Position numbers and translations under genes: made by a program | DNA from: Ascaris suum | Taxonomy: Eukaryota; Nematoda; Chromadorea; Rhabditida; Ascarididae | DNA length: 64,000 bases | Direction: 5' to 3' | Assembly (NCBI GenBank): GCA_013433145.1 | Contig: CM024177.1 | Location: 2,258,110 to 2,322,109 of the forward strand | Shown: piece by piece, positions 41,646-54,655 of the stretch | Layout of the letters: each line of letters starts with the position of its first letter | Numbering within the stretch: position 1 is the stretch's first letter | The notes under the pieces: generated by a model | The model's database searches: none | The model's input: the letters and a program-made list of their open reading frames with translations, nothing else | Told to the model about the DNA's origin: nothing

Positions 41646-44635
41646 ATGAGTGATTATTTCACAGAGCATTCGAGAGATGAGGATATCACAGACGATTGGC
41701 TAATTTTAGCGAGGTTACTTTTCTTTTTTTTTTGATTTCCTTCTGTTTCTCTAATTTTTTTGAATGGATTTCCATTATACGCTTATTTTTTTTGAAGTTT
41801 TTTTAATGTAGTGATTTGATTCACGCATTTCACTATTTATTACTCATAGTTATCTTTTTTTTATATAAATATATAAATATATTTAGTTCATCCTTATATA
41901 GTCCCTTTCTCATACATCCTTTCTATTTAATCACCGTGTCTAGTAGTAAAATGAACGAAAAAATTTAGCGGAAGAAATAAGTTAGGTGTTCTGAGATGTT
42001 TATTACAATATATGCGTTACCTTTGTTTTCGAAGTTTACAGTCGAAAAATGTTAACTTTTTTTATGAGGTGACATCAGAGTAGCAGTTAATAATCTAGTT
42101 GCACCTGTATACTCTAGAGCTTTATGAGCCGTACACATAAAATTAGATTAGCATTCAAACATATCCGTGAAGCCATTTTTTTTTCTTAGTTTTTGAAGTC
42201 GGATCGATTAAATTGCACTCTAGATTCCAAAAGAATTAGAAGAGGGGAAAAAGAGAGGGAGAGAGATGAACATTTGAAGAACAAATTCTATAAGTATAAC
42301 TAAAAATGGATTTCGATTAATATTTAAAGGATGTTAGTGGAAGGTGGTTGGAGTGAACAATTAGGACTCACATGGGAGAATATATTTCCCAACGCAACGA
42401 AAGCTGCATGCCCGAAGGCAATTGCTAATCTCGAGAGGTTACGCTCCAATCAGCTCCAACGTGATGGTCAGTTTGGCTTTAATTAAACGAATATAGATAT
42501 TTGCACTCACTTGTTTATATTAGTAATGAAATTCAAATATAGTAATTCACTAATTGCAATTTTTAAAATTTTCACTTATTTCTTAGAGGTGATATATATA
42601 TCGTTATTAACCACCACGTATAGTAACTCCTTTACTTTATAGTGGCTGAATTTGATATAGGTGGATAGTATTTGAAAGTTTATGTGTTCAAAAAAAAGCG
42701 CTTGAAAGATAACCTTAAATTAAGAAGAGAACGAATCAACTCACCGGATGATTAAAGCATTGAGGGTCAAGTTCACATAGGCAGCCTTTCTCATCTCGAT
42801 CCTTCGAGGGGTACAAAAAACTAGGCTTTTTAACGAACTTCAGATTTTCCAATATGTTTCTGATAATTCCTGATGGTCGTCATATCATTAAATTTTGATA
42901 GCAACGAATAAGATTAGTATATTTTGCAATAAAATTCCACGAAGAAGTTACCTTAAAACGTGGAATATTCGACCGTTGAGTTTTACCTCCGAGTTCTTCG
43001 AGCAAAAAGTTAATCAATGCTGATATGGGACCGGTTGACTTTTCAGGCCAATGTCCAATATGTATTTGTGAGTGGGAAAAGAATGAAAGCGCTAAATTGA
43101 TTCGTATGCCTTGTGAGCATATATTTCACGAGAGTTGTATCCTACCATGGCTAAAGCGAACCAATTCATGTCCCGTATGTAGACATGAACTACCTTCGCA
43201 TGATCCTCTCTATGAGACCTATAAGAAACAGCAGGTATTTATCTTGTCATTTTTTTCACTGATCTAATTCTTGACTTCGATCGGTAAATCTTTGATTATT
43301 TTGATGAAGTTCAACCGTTTTTTTTTCTCGTTTATTTTCGTCCATTCTTTGGATCTTTGGCAGTTTCCTCAACGTTTCTTGCATTGTTGAATATTTTCTG
43401 CTTCTAAAATGTTGTAAATCTGTTGTTCCCTCAATATTGCCAACAAAAGTGCAGTCGCTTTTATCTCTAATCCGTTGCTTAGTTGCAATTGTTCAGTTTA
43501 ATAGTGTTGCATGAGATGGTCTAGACCGTTCTTTTGTGCACTCTTGCAAATTTGCTCCTGCAAAATATTGTGGCTGTATATACGTTTGCTCGCATATATA
43601 CAAGTCTGTCTGTCTGTCTGTCTGTCTGTCGGTCGGTCGGTCGGTTTACTTTATAGTATCAATTCGGAGCTGCAATGTTATAAAATACAGTGAAGTGTAA
43701 TCTACAAAATGGGATCATTCTTTGTATCGCTTCCTCAAAACAAATTGAAAAGGTTTTAAACCGTTTAGTAATACGCAATATTTTAGAGTTAGCTTGGTTG
43801 AAAATGAGCTGAAAAACGTATCTGAAAACGATCATATTTTTTGCATTCATGCAATTTGCAATGCTTTTGCAATCCTTTCCCTCATATCAAATTTAAATTC
43901 TTAGTAGATAGTAGAACTTATGCAATAGTGTATCCCTTTTGAGAATTTATAGAAATATCCTTAAAGGAATTATCTTTCATACTTAATTACTTGTAAAATG
44001 CAAAGTGATTGTTGCAAAATACGACATGATTATTGCAAAATGTTTGCAAGTTTTTAAGGGTGGTTAGATTTATAAGAGTAATTCGAAAGCTGCTTTAACA
44101 ACTTTGAAATTGCTCTAAAAGTTCTTTCTATCGTTTAACATTATATCCACCAAATTCTCTAACTGTAACCTTAGCGTTTTTGAATTGAAATAAGCGGACA
44201 GATAGACACAGACGCGCACACATATGTCTGCAGAAGCTTCGTATTAAAGTTCGATTATTCGGTTAAAGTACCGATGCATTACTGCACATTCTTTACTGTA
44301 ATAAATTTCACGTAATTTATGGAACCGGTTGGTATGATGAGCACAGTTGCAGAAGCGCATATCGATTCACCTCTTATAGCTCACATTTCTATATATTTTA
44401 GGAATCATTCCACGCTAGCTATTTTTGAGTGCAGCTTTGAAGCTAAGCTCACATGTAGTTTTTTTGTGTTATATTTTAACTGATCGCTTCTTTATTTTTT
44501 TTTTCTCCTTTTCAATAACGATACATAATACTTTTAATTTTATATTTACGTTGTTTGCATCGTCTGATTTTACAGGAACGAAGAAAGGAACGAGAGGCTG
44601 ACCTCGAAGAACTACACAATTCGATGTTCTCTTAA
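41646..44635 (+). CDS. RNF181-like RING-H2 E3 ubiquitin-protein ligase
   Basis: Spliced, 4 exons: 41646-41713, 42330-42466, 43047-43234, 44576-44635. All junction phases agree and give 150 aa, close to human RNF181 (about 153 aa). The N terminus MSDYFTEH resembles the family start (M-S/A-x-YF-x-EH). A RING-H2 finger occupies residues 71-113: C71, C74, C91, H93, H96, C99, C110 and C113 form the two zinc sites. It includes CILPWL and [10 protein letters not shown], and is followed by a charged alpha-helical tail ([14 protein letters not shown]). The RING should recruit an E2 and promote ubiquitin transfer to substrates. No transmembrane segment is present, so it is cytosolic. The acceptors are TAAAG, TTTTCAG and TTTACAG. 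No other gene is close enough to suggest an operon. Confidence in family is high; orthology to RNF181 itself is likely. Confidence 0.94.
43603..43644. repeat. (GTCT)n grading into (GGTC)n tetranucleotide repeat
   Basis: About six GTCT/TGTC units followed by four GGTC/CGGT units, in intron 3 of the RNF181-like gene (intron 43,235-44,575). A related CCGT/CTGT-rich stretch lies at 40,730. Confidence 0.9.
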
Positions 44636-45361
44636 TGCATATAAAATTGCAATTTTGCATGCCTTATTACCGCCTTCTATCTCATATTATTCAAAGCACT
44701 ACCACTATCAAAATTCCTTCGTGATGGGAGAAGGAAGAAAGAGGATGGAGGAAGGAGGGGGACAAGCAGCACTAGCTCAAGAATTCAGAAGAGTGGTTTG
44801 TTGAGGAAAAATATCCTGTGTTATGAGGAAGACTGCAATTTGATATCTTATGTTGCGGTACTATCATTAATAATTTGTGGGGGCCATTTAGGTTTAAAGA
44901 TGAATAGAGATGCCACTTTCCACTTCATCGAGTCATAAATTAACCCTTCCACGGTTAATTCGTAGGTTTTCAGAATACAGCACTAATGCATACGACTATT
45001 CACGGTCGACATCTTACCTTTCAGAAATTATCCATCTTGTCTTCCGTTTCGTTGTTTTTCAATTGCTTTGATGAAATTATACAACTTTACAACAAACTTT
45101 TCGCATTGAATAAATCCGATGTTATTCGCTAATATCTGCGGGTTTAGGATTTCTTCTTCTAACTTTTTTTTTTGTATTTTTGGGTTATCGAAGTGACGGC
45201 TCATTCATGTATCCATATCTTCATATTTTGAGAGGATCTTTTTACTTTATATTAGAGTGATTTTGTTATATCAGTGTTTTGCTTTCAATTATTTTATTTA
45301 GATCTTTTATTATATTGCAGATCATTTTCTATATTTTCTATTATAATAGCGCAAGATTTGC

Positions 45362-45429
<68 letters not shown>

Positions 45430-45434
45430 ATATT
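45362..45434. repeat. Interrupted (TA)n microsatellite
   Basis: About 70 bp of TA with two TATTATA interruptions placed nearly symmetrically, so the tract is close to palindromic. Intergenic. Confidence 0.9.
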
Positions 45435-46023
45435 TCCATGATGATCATAAGTAGGCTAATTGGATATATCTGTGTAATACGAACCCTTCCTATCGTGTTT
45501 TCCTCACCAAGTATGGAATATATCCATGAAATTATCCATGAACCATCTGAATGATTTGAAAGAAAAATCTCTTCTCGTCGTATTTTTGGGGTGTATCATT
45601 TACGAATTATTTCTTTGAGAGAAAGTAGTATTCTATCATATGTGTTATGTTTTCTCTTTTTTTTTGCTGTAATGATTTATTTGATGGATGAGGAAATGAT
45701 GTTAACTGCCAAAATGAAGTATGATTTCTCGCATCTGTGCCGATAGCATTTCCACATTGACACCATGTCATTGAATAGGTGGTCGTTTGCATGAAATCAT
45801 CACTCAAGTTCATTCATTGATTTTTTTTTTCATTGAATTCATTTATTGTTTTCTTTATTTCTTTACTATGAGCGTTAAGAAATGTACGCTAGGTAAATCA
45901 TTATTTTGTTTCACCGTTATTATTGCTTTCTTCATCGCATTTTCTTATAGAGGTGAATGATTGTGAACTCATTGAAATAGGTTGAAATATTTCAATTTCT
46001 TTTGAGAAGTTCGATTTTTTTTT

Positions 46024-46034
46024 GGGGGGGGGGG
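46024..46034. repeat. Poly(G) tract, G11
   Basis: Eleven G between T runs in the intergenic region before the 4EHP gene. Confidence 0.8.
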
Positions 46035-47719
46035 TTTCTATGTGAAAATAGTTTTATTTGATTAATCGTTCAAAAAAAAAAGAAGAATTTTTTTCTAAGA
46101 TTTTTTTTGGTTATTTTTAATTTTGATGAATTTTTTATATCACTCAATATTTATTTTTCTAACTAAACATATTTATTGATAAATTTTCTCGCAATTCCAT
46201 TTTTTTGGTTATAATTTTAAATAAATATTTTTTGTCTTTACTTTTATTTGTTTTAATTCATCATTATTTGATGAAAGCATTGAAAATAGAGTCATGTTCA
46301 ATGATCGAATTTGTTTTCATGAATTATCGACAACAGTTTCGTCGGGATATTAGCACTCAACCCCTTTATATATTAGCATATAGTATACGGTGATAAATGT
46401 AACGCCATTAATGCGCTAAGGGGGTCAAGTTTTAAATTCCTTCAGTCTTGAGCTTAGTGGGCATATTAACATCGGCCATTCAGGGAGTGAACAGTGAAGA
46501 TTTCTGATTATTTGAAGGGTAGGTTCGTTTTGAGCAGAAGGAGCTTTTCAAATTTCCCGCAAGTTCGATCCAGGTTCGAAGCTTGAAACATTGCAACGCT
46601 TTCGTTGTGGTGCTGTGCTTTGTTCGATTTGTAGGATTGGTTAAGTTTTTAGCCAGGGAAGTTTCGTGGGGGAGGGGTTAATGGATGAAGGGTGTGATGA
46701 TCGATGTGGAGTCATGTTAGTGTAGGATTTGATTTGGTTCTATTGGATTCGTTCTCAACTTCCATCATATTCAGTATTGATTGAATGATTCTAGTATGTT
46801 CGACGAGTTTTTGACCATGATCATCCGCTTGAATTTTTGAATATTAGGCCACGGGGGTTTATCTTCTCCGCGTAGGGATTTTCATATTGTCCCTTAATTG
46901 CAATAATAGGTGCTTTTCTCCATCGGGCCGTTTCTGAGCACTCTTGAAATTCTCGATTTTTTCTCGACGATCTTACATCTCAAGTATAATAGAAGAGGTA
47001 ATGAAATTCATGTAAGTTACTATTGGAAAGCAACTGTTTGTTAAGCTTCAAAATCTTATTTACGTTCGAGGAGGTAATTTTTATTTCATGCCGCTCTTCC
47101 CGTTCTTCCTCTCACCTCCTCCTTTCTCTCTCCCATAATTACCGTTTTGCTTGACTCCTTTAGGTGTTTTGAAATGCATTAAAGTGCTATAGGTGCCGGC
47201 AGCGATTTAGCCCTATTATTTCATTTCATTAGTTATTGTATCTCGATTAAAGACTATACAAAGTGTACACCTCTGTAGGTAACGTTAATTAAGCCTTACC
47301 TCTGCTATTGAATTATTTTACCTTTACTTGACCTTTTCGAAAATAGAGGTCAACATTTTCGCATTGAATTTTTTTGCATCTTACTTTCCATACTCAACAC
47401 ACAACAAATTTCATTGCAAATTATAAAATATCTTGTAGCAGCACTAATAATTTGCATATCATTTACATATCTTTCAAGATTGCCACCATTTTAGTGGTGA
47501 AAGTGCGTGTACAAGTTGAAGGTATGTTTAAATAACATCCTCAGATTAGACGAGTATTTATTCATGACTGTATTGCATCATGAATTATAATTCAAAAATG
47601 AATTACTATTTGTTTACGAATTGATTTTATTAGTGAAGAGGGAGCTGTATTTAACGAATTACGATAGCCTATCAATTCAATAACGTTGTAATCGTCACGT
47701 AATGCGGTGAAGATTTACG

Positions 47720-47733
47720 ATGCGTTTATTTAG
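47720..47733 (+). promoter_or_regulatory. Probable trans-splice acceptor of the 4EHP mRNA
   Basis: GTTTATTTAG ends at 47,733, 26 nt before the ATG at 47,760, with no donor-bearing exon upstream. The polypyrimidine character and spacing fit nematode spliced-leader addition; this remains inference. Confidence 0.5.
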
Positions 47734-47759
47734 CCAACGTTGTGCCTCATAACTCAACA

Positions 47760-50700
47760 ATGACCGATGTGTTAACAACGAATGCTGAGAGTGTCGTTGA
47801 AACGAGTGATAATAGACAACAATTTGTTGTAAGTGTTCATTAAAATATTTTAGATATAATGTCAATAAAGAATTTTGATGAATATTCATCTCTTATTGAA
47901 GTATAAAGTGAAGTGGGAAGGTAGTTTGATTGTAAAAGAGAGAGAAAAAAAAGAAATTCCTCATTTCTCTCTTTTTCTTTCATCTTCGTCCTTTATTCCT
48001 TCATAATATCGCTTGAAGAGATCGGAAGAATATATTGGAATCCGTTTTTAAAAAAATCTAAAGTTTTTATTCTCTTCATTGGTTTGTTTTTTTATTATGT
48101 GAGGTTGAAGAGGTGATAGTAGAATTTTTTGCTTCTGCTATACGCGCAAGTAACCACCTTTGTAATCTCATTGGCTTTTCCAATACGGCGAGAGGGATTG
48201 TCCACAAATTATGGGGTTTTTCTTAAAGAGGGTTGAGGCGAAACGCAAAACAGATAGTTGAAGGGATAGGAGAATTCATTGATTTTAAAGAAATAATTTA
48301 AAACATAGAAATTTAATTATATTCGATGCTCCTCGAGTCAATTTAAAGCTGTCCATTTGTGGATCATTCCAATAATGATCACTGCTAGCAATTTTAACAG
48401 CTCAAATTTAGATTCCATCATGTAAAAATTATCTCTAATTGTTTGCCAACAAATATGTCATAATTTTCGCCTACATAGTAAACGATACACTCAAAAATAG
48501 TGGGCAATAAATTTTGCTTAAAGATTTCTGAGCTAAAAAAACTTTTTCAAACGTTTGTTTGGAAGACGAGAGGGAGTATATATATGATTTATGCCCAAAA
48601 ATTTTATTCTTATATTTAATATGGATCATTGTTTGTTGCAATATTGTACTATTGCTTTATTTGGGTAAATATTTTCATTTTAATTCCTATAAAAATTATT
48701 TTCAAACATTTAATTCATTTTAGACTTCATCACCTTGTCCAAGTGATGAGCATCCATTGGAGTTCACCTATGTTTTCTCGTATTTCGTTCGGCCACAAGG
48801 TAAATTCGATCCCGAAGATTATGCAGCTTATGTGCAACCGGTTGCATCGTTTAATTCAGTGGAACAATTTTGGAACACTTATCGCCATATTAGACGCCCT
48901 TCAGGTATGTTTTTTTTTTCTCATCTTCATGTTATTTGTTTGTTTTATTTTTATTTTATTTTATCGGTGGAGACGTTTGGCAGCAACAAGTTTGCAAGCA
49001 TGCTTAGCCATTTTTGCTGAGAGATAAATACATCATTAGACTGTGATCTAATACCTATCGTCACAATTTTGACTATTTGTCGTTTGTTAAATTGCCCATT
49101 GACGCGGGCAGTCTTCACGCTGAATATTGAAAACTTCAAACTGCACAAGTCATTCTATTATCCATTGTCGTAAAAGGTGAAGCATTCTTCCTCCGTGGCG
49201 GAATTTTAATGGACACGTAAAACTGGTGGCGCATATGTCGCAGTGTTTTTGGAAAGGAGCCGGGAAAGCGAGGAGTACGTTGTGAGATTGTATATCGCGA
49301 AAGCTTCTGATGACAAGGATTAAATAAATTTGCTCATTCAAACCATGAAGGTATGGTGACTGAAAGCCGTTGTGATGGTCATAATTTCTGAGGATTTTTT
49401 TTGGTTTTGATGGAATAAGGATAGGAATAAATGTCTTCTCTGAAGACGACTTTAGAATTGCAGGGGGGGGGGGGGGGGAAGACGTTGGCTATATTGCTCC
49501 AATTCTAGAGGCATCTAGATTTAAGTTCTGAAGCAGATATAATGGAGAGTACTCCCCCCCCCCCCCCCCCCCCCCCCACAATTGTGGTGATCAATTACTC
49601 ATATCATAATTTCGTATCGCATTTTGAAAGAATGTCAGATATAATTGCTGCATATCGTTTATTACAGATATAACGGATAAAGTGGATTTCCATATGTTCA
49701 AAGAAGGAATCAAGCCAGTATGGGAGGATGCGGCTAACCGCAAAGTAATTTTGTTGGAGTTTTCATCTTATTTTCCGACTCGTAGATGGAAGTGAAGCAT
49801 TTTTTTTTTTAATAAAGTGGGTAGTGGCACTAGCAAAGTTTCGTTGAGAGAGAAAATGGCGAGGTTAGGCGAGGTGATTGAAAAATTCGGCGGCGGGAAT
49901 TCAAAATTTTACACAGCTATTTTATTGAAATTAACAAGGTGGGAGATTTAAAAGGTTTTTTCCCACAAATTGGAATCTCTCGACACGATTGCCCTTTTTT
50001 TCTCGAGTTTTTCGACGCCTAGCAGGCCTCAAAGTATCTCTTGTAAATAGTCCTTGCGTTCCTTTTTAACAGCTTCCTTTTTCCCCTCGAGTACAGAAAG
50101 AGGGAGAGAAAGTTGTTGCTTTAAGTAATTTTTATCAACTCTCCTCAGAAGGTTTCGGCTGCAGTGCCAGTTTGCTTAGTGGGGAAGGACATTAGCGCTG
50201 TCACCACTCTCACCGTCTCCTCCCCCCCCCCCCCCTCCCCATTGCATTGCTTATGCCACTGGTATCGCGCATGTGTTGGATCCTGGGCATCTTCATGTTG
50301 TACTCCTCCGTTCCAATTCTTCCTTCAACGTAACAGACGTAACAGCGTCCTTATTTTTTAGTCATCCTCGACGCCCATATTACAGAGCCTAATCGAGAAA
50401 AAAAATTGCAAATCAACCATGACGCGCAATTGCTAGCATTTTTAAAATCAGCAAATGTCTTAAATTTCGTTGCTGTGTTTCAGGGTGGGAAATGGATCCT
50501 TCGGCTGAGGAAGGGCCTTTCTTCGAGGATCTGGGAGAATCTGTTACTGGCAATGATTGGCGAACAGTTTTTAGTAGGCGAGGAAATATGCGGTGCCGTG
50601 TGCTCAATCCGCAATCAGGTATGCGGTATTATTTTATGGTGACGTCATGGGTTGCGCATATTCGACGAGTGCCTTCATCATGAAAATAGAGAGCTGCTAA

Positions 50701-52100
50701 ATTATGCACGTGGTTTGTTGTTTTGGTTTCGCGTGCTCTCTCTTCTCATCATTGCCATCTAAGTTGCTTTCTCTATCAATCAATAAAGCAATCGGTTCAT
50801 TCTTATAGAGCTGTAAGAGTTTTTTTTTGTTAACTGTGGAAATTTTTGCATATTTATTTCACTCGATACGTATTTCTCTCTGATTCATCGTAACTGATAA
50901 TTATATAGTAAGGAGGGGGGGGGGGTGAGAGGGAAACATGAGTATATCTTCAAAATTCTGACGTACATCGTTCGTGCATTTTACTTAGGAGCACAAGGTA
51001 ATTGTGCGTGGAAATTTGCATGTAGAAAGGTGTGATTTATTCGCCTAAGTTGGTCTGCTTTCATAGTCTCTTTATAAGCCGTCAATGACTGAATTTATAC
51101 AACATTAGCTAAAACAGGACTTTAGTAATTGAGTATGGGCGTACATAAAAAGAATAAAATATAAAGGATAGGCTGTGAAGTACTTTCTTTATAAGATAGG
51201 CTGTGAAGTAGTTCTCCGGTCGATTGGCCGAGATATATCTGTGATTTGCAGGTTTGGGCAACATTCCCTCCTCTGGTTTGTTTATTTACCCGCTTCGTTT
51301 CTAAATTAATGGCTTATAACGTTGATAATTTTTGCATTCAAGGAGGATATAGTCTCATTGTGGAATCGGACCGCAGACAATCTTGGAACGACGAATCGTA
51401 TCCGCGATACCCTGAGAAGAGTGCTTAATCTGCCGGTTAACGCAGTTCTCGAGTATAAACGCCATGATGATTGCTTGAAGTTGGTTGTTTTCATTTGTAC
51501 AAGCTTCATTTCCCCTTCCAGTGTAATTATCTTCACTTGCCTGTCTACTTTACTGCCCTTCGAAATGTAACGTTAAACCTGATGTAGGCTGAGTGGAAGG
51601 TTAGGCTTGTTGTCAAATCGGACATCCATTTAGACTAGAATTCATTTTCAACTTCTCACCTAATGCACGAATAATCAGTTTGAGAATGCTAACATTTGCG
51701 TATGGAGAGTATATATTGATACAGTGACACAGATAGATGGACTACGAGGTATAGAGGTGAGGAAAAAACACATGTCTCCGTGCTGCTTAATGCAACAAGA
51801 AGGTGGAAAAGTGTATACATTGTCTAAAGGTGGGAAAGGAATAGGCACGATATGAAACGTATATGAAATATTAGAGCATCGAAATTTCGCTCAAATCTGT
51901 TGATGAAACGACTTGACTTAAGTAGATTATTGGAGGATATACAAGGAGATCCCGTGTGAACAGGGGTCTTTGTGTTCTTCGCAAATCTTTGTCGACCTGT
52001 TCGACATACTCTTTATGAGTTAACGATCATCTTTACGAGCGTTCATTTCAGAGATCAAAGCAGTTATCGACACACAAATTTGGATCTTATAAGAAGATAA
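47760..52100 (+). CDS. ife-4: eIF4E-family cap-binding protein, 4EHP/IFE-4 type
   Basis: Spliced, 6 exons: 47760-47828, 48724-48904, 49668-49744, 50484-50618, 51343-51479, 52052-52100. All phases match and give 215 aa; C. elegans IFE-4 is of similar size. The eIF4E fold is complete: HPLEFTY (33-39), SVEQFW ending at Trp73, FKEGIKPVWED with cap-stacking Trp102, GGKWILRLRKG, GEQFLVGEEICGAV and SLWNRT with Trp161. At the other cap-stacking position of eIF4E, where 4EHP has Tyr, an aromatic (Tyr56 or Tyr59) is available. An early Trp of eIF4E is Ser here (FSYF), as I recall for IFE-4. The family binds the mRNA cap but not eIF4G efficiently, so it represses or tunes translation of selected mRNAs with partners such as GIGYF. 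The last exon (DQSSYRH) was found by similarity to IFE-4 from memory and fits in phase 2. Intron 2 holds a striking G16/C24 inverted pair. Confidence 0.95.
49463..49577 (+). repeat. Inverted homopolymer pair G16 ... C24 in 4EHP intron 2
   Basis: G16 at 49,463-49,478 and C24 at 49,554-49,577 are separated by 75 nt on the same strand, inside intron 2 (48,905-49,667). In the pre-mRNA they could form a pure G-C helix of up to 16 bp ending about 90 nt before the acceptor. Each could instead form a G-quadruplex or i-motif. Confidence 0.9.
50222..50235. repeat. Poly(C) tract, C14, in 4EHP intron 3
   Basis: Fourteen C followed by TCCCC, within intron 3 (49,745-50,483) of the 4EHP gene. Confidence 0.85.
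50915..50925. repeat. Poly(G) tract, G11, in 4EHP intron 4
   Basis: Eleven G preceded by AGGA, within intron 4 (50,619-51,342) of the 4EHP gene. Confidence 0.8.
51167..51210. repeat. Direct repeat GATAGGCTGTGAAGTA, two copies
   Basis: The 16-mer occurs at 51,167-51,182 and 51,195-51,210 in intron 4 of the 4EHP gene. ATAA-type sequence precedes both copies, suggesting a local tandem duplication of about 28 bp. Confidence 0.8.
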
Positions 52101-52982
52101 CATCGACGATCATAATTATATTGCTATTTTATACTTTGATGTGCTTTTCAAGCGTCAATTCAGATGAATGAAGCTTATTCCCTTTTCTTTTTAAATTTTT
52201 TTAGACCCAATAATATGTCATTTAAATTAACATATATGCATATTTTTGACGTTTGATGATTGTTTATTTTGCTTAAAGAGACCAAAATTTAGTTGTTTTT
52301 TCTTTCATTCATTCATTTATGGACTGAGCAATATAAAGAGAATAGCATTATGAAGAAAATCATTGAATAAGAGGAAGTTGAGCGTTTCATTTAAGGGGCA
52401 CATGCTGTGATTGCATCTTTATTTCTTTGAGTTTATTTCTAACTAACGTTTACTTTAAACAGATATGTGGATAATTTCTTTGAAATTAAATTGTTTTGTA
52501 AAGGTGTATTTAATGCTGAAATAAATTTGAAGTTATTAGATCCACGTTTCCTTAAGCAATTATAGAAAAAAAAGCGCCTTATACTCTTTAATTAGTTGGC
52601 TGATCATGATGATCATTTTTTTTAAATAGTTTATAGTTATTCGATCGCTTTGATTTATAAGTTTGAACTTGGAGAGTTGAGAAAAAAAAATTCCCAAAAA
52701 TTTTTTGTTCATATTTATTTGCAGTTATATAAATAATTGAAAGTTTGAAGGTTTTTCTCTCAGCTTTACCTATTTGATAGATGATAAAATCTAATATATT
52801 TTGCTCATTTACTCATTATATGAGCCAAATTTAAACAATCGAAGGAATATAAGTCTATCGGATAGAATTGGTTGCCCGATTAAACTATGGGAATTAAGTG
52901 AGCGTATTGTATCTAAAAATGTTGTGCAATTATTGGAAGTGTTCAATTGTCGATTTGATTTGTTTCGTAAAAGTGGTTAAAT

Positions 52983-53000
52983 GGGGGGGGGGGGGGGGGG
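52983..53000. repeat. Poly(G) tract, G18, followed by GA-rich purine run
   Basis: Eighteen G followed by about 25 nt of A/G in which G triplets dominate. This is the longest G run on the plus strand and a strong G-quadruplex candidate. Confidence 0.9.
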
Positions 53001-53876
53001 AGGGAGGGGGGAGGGAGGAGGGGGAAACGGGTAGAAACTTAAGAAAAATTAAACAGGATTTCGAACGGCCAATATGATATTCATTTCGATGTGAAGTTTT
53101 TCCATCACGAAAATTTACGAACAATATATCTATTATCAACAGTTGTGTTAAGTAATTTTTATTGGTTTTTATTTATCTGATACAATGGTGGCAGTAAAAT
53201 GCTTTATTTACTAATCGTTATGTACGTTCAAAAAGGTTTACGTAACAATTTTGAGAAATCGAATTTAATTTATCGAGAAATGTTGAGTAAAGCATTGAAA
53301 AAATATCTTTTAGTATCGCTCTATTCGTCTACAAAATGAGAGCATTCAACCATTAGCGTTGTTGTATTTCGGCGTTGCCAACAAAGTGATTCCGAGATCG
53401 ATATGCAATTCGGGAAGGATCGACGATTGATGCTTCATTCGTCTTGAAATCATAATTCGAAACGGAATTTAATATGAATTTTTCGAAGAAATTTGCAATT
53501 TTCTATGAGTATTTATATAGAGGAGAATTCGAAAGAGATTTGGAACGATATGTTTAATGAATATTTATTAGCATGCTTAAAAGACCTTTGAAGATGTGTT
53601 AAGGATGCAGATGTATGAACGATTTGTAAAGTACATTCGCATCTTTATTTCTTAGCGTTTGTAAATACTCAACAATTCTAACAATCAATTCAAGAGTTTT
53701 TTAATTTTCTCATCAAATAATAAAGCTAATGACTCACTATGGCATATTATGTGTGAAGTTTTTATTTATAACGTTGAATTTCTTTAGGAAACCAAATTAT
53801 CCTAAATGAAAAAAAGACCGGAAGGAAGGGAGGGGGGGTTTGTGTGCGGGATGTGCTGCCGCGGTAACGTAGACGT

Positions 53877-53893
53877 GGGGGGGGGGGGGGGGG
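53877..53893. repeat. Poly(G) tract, G17
   Basis: Seventeen G followed by AGGGAGGGG. Intergenic, about 900 bp after the G18 tract. Confidence 0.9.
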
Positions 53894-54540
53894 AGGGAGG
53901 GGAAATAGACAAACGATTTTTGCACGGAAACGTTTAATTGTTGCCAAATAGAACAATGTGAGCAAAAAAAAAAACTGCATTCAATTAGAGGATATCTTCG
54001 ATGGGAATTTCCTCAGAAATGGGTCATTGTGTTTAGCGCACAATTGTAATTGAGCATCATGATAGATGATAAACATCTCTACGCTTCATTAACCCAAATA
54101 TATTTGTTTTTCAATTTTCCTCTCTATTCTCTTCTTTTTTTTAAATTTATTCATCGTAATTAACTTCCGACAATAAAATAAATTCCAGTTCAATCAATTA
54201 CGATCATTGCTGTTTTATTGTTACAATGGTAAATGTTCAGGAGTCGATGGTCACTTATGGGTAAATAGTAATTATCGGTTTACGTTTATATTTCAAGACA
54301 TGGGTTTTCTTCTGATCGCCTGGAAGGATCTGTAGACGCATACGAATGATCCTCATCAAGGGTAATATTTTGCCCAAAATGGTGTGTGAAATTTTACAAC
54401 TTAAAATCGACGAGAGTTTGACATCTCGATAGAAGAAAAAGTTCGTTGGCAGAAAAGATTGAAACCTATATGGTGGTACTTAAAGAGAGAGCAATGAGTG
54501 GAACTATTTGACTAGAGAATGCTAGATGGGAACAGGAATA

Positions 54541-54655
54541 TGTGGTAAGAAAAGTAAGAAACAAATTTTTAAGAAAGAACAGGTAAGAAACAAATTTTTT
54601 ATCACAGGTAAGAAAGTAAACAAATTAACAACTTTTTATCACAAAATATCACAGT
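54541..54655. repeat. Short direct repeats around GTAAGAAACAAATTTTT
   Basis: GTAAGAAACAAATTTTT occurs at 54,554 and 54,583, a degenerate third copy (GTAAGAAAGTAAACAAATT) starts near 54,608, and TTTTTATCACA recurs twice. Local duplications in AT-rich DNA. Confidence 0.7.

Larger units (their letters stand above)
44636..47759. other. Intergenic region between RNF181-like and 4EHP genes
   Basis: 3.1 kb without a supported gene. It holds the RNF181-like 3' flank (an AATAAA occurs near 45,109, rather far from the stop), an interrupted TA tract at 45,362, a G11 run at 46,024-46,034, and a more even-composition patch at 46,400-47,200 in which I see no domain. Confidence 0.6.

Noticed and set aside
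46555..46590. GTTCGATCC and GGTTCGAAG, resembling a tRNA B box
   Set aside because: No matching A box or cloverleaf stems at the right distance.
48629..49027. Open frame of 132 codons overlapping 4EHP exon 2
   Set aside because: It is an out-of-frame shadow of exon 2 and its flanking introns. The conserved eIF4E residues are in the other frame.
50164..50361. Open frame in 4EHP intron 3 with a proline run
   Set aside because: The proline run is the C14 tract translated. It lies within an intron and has no similarity to any family.
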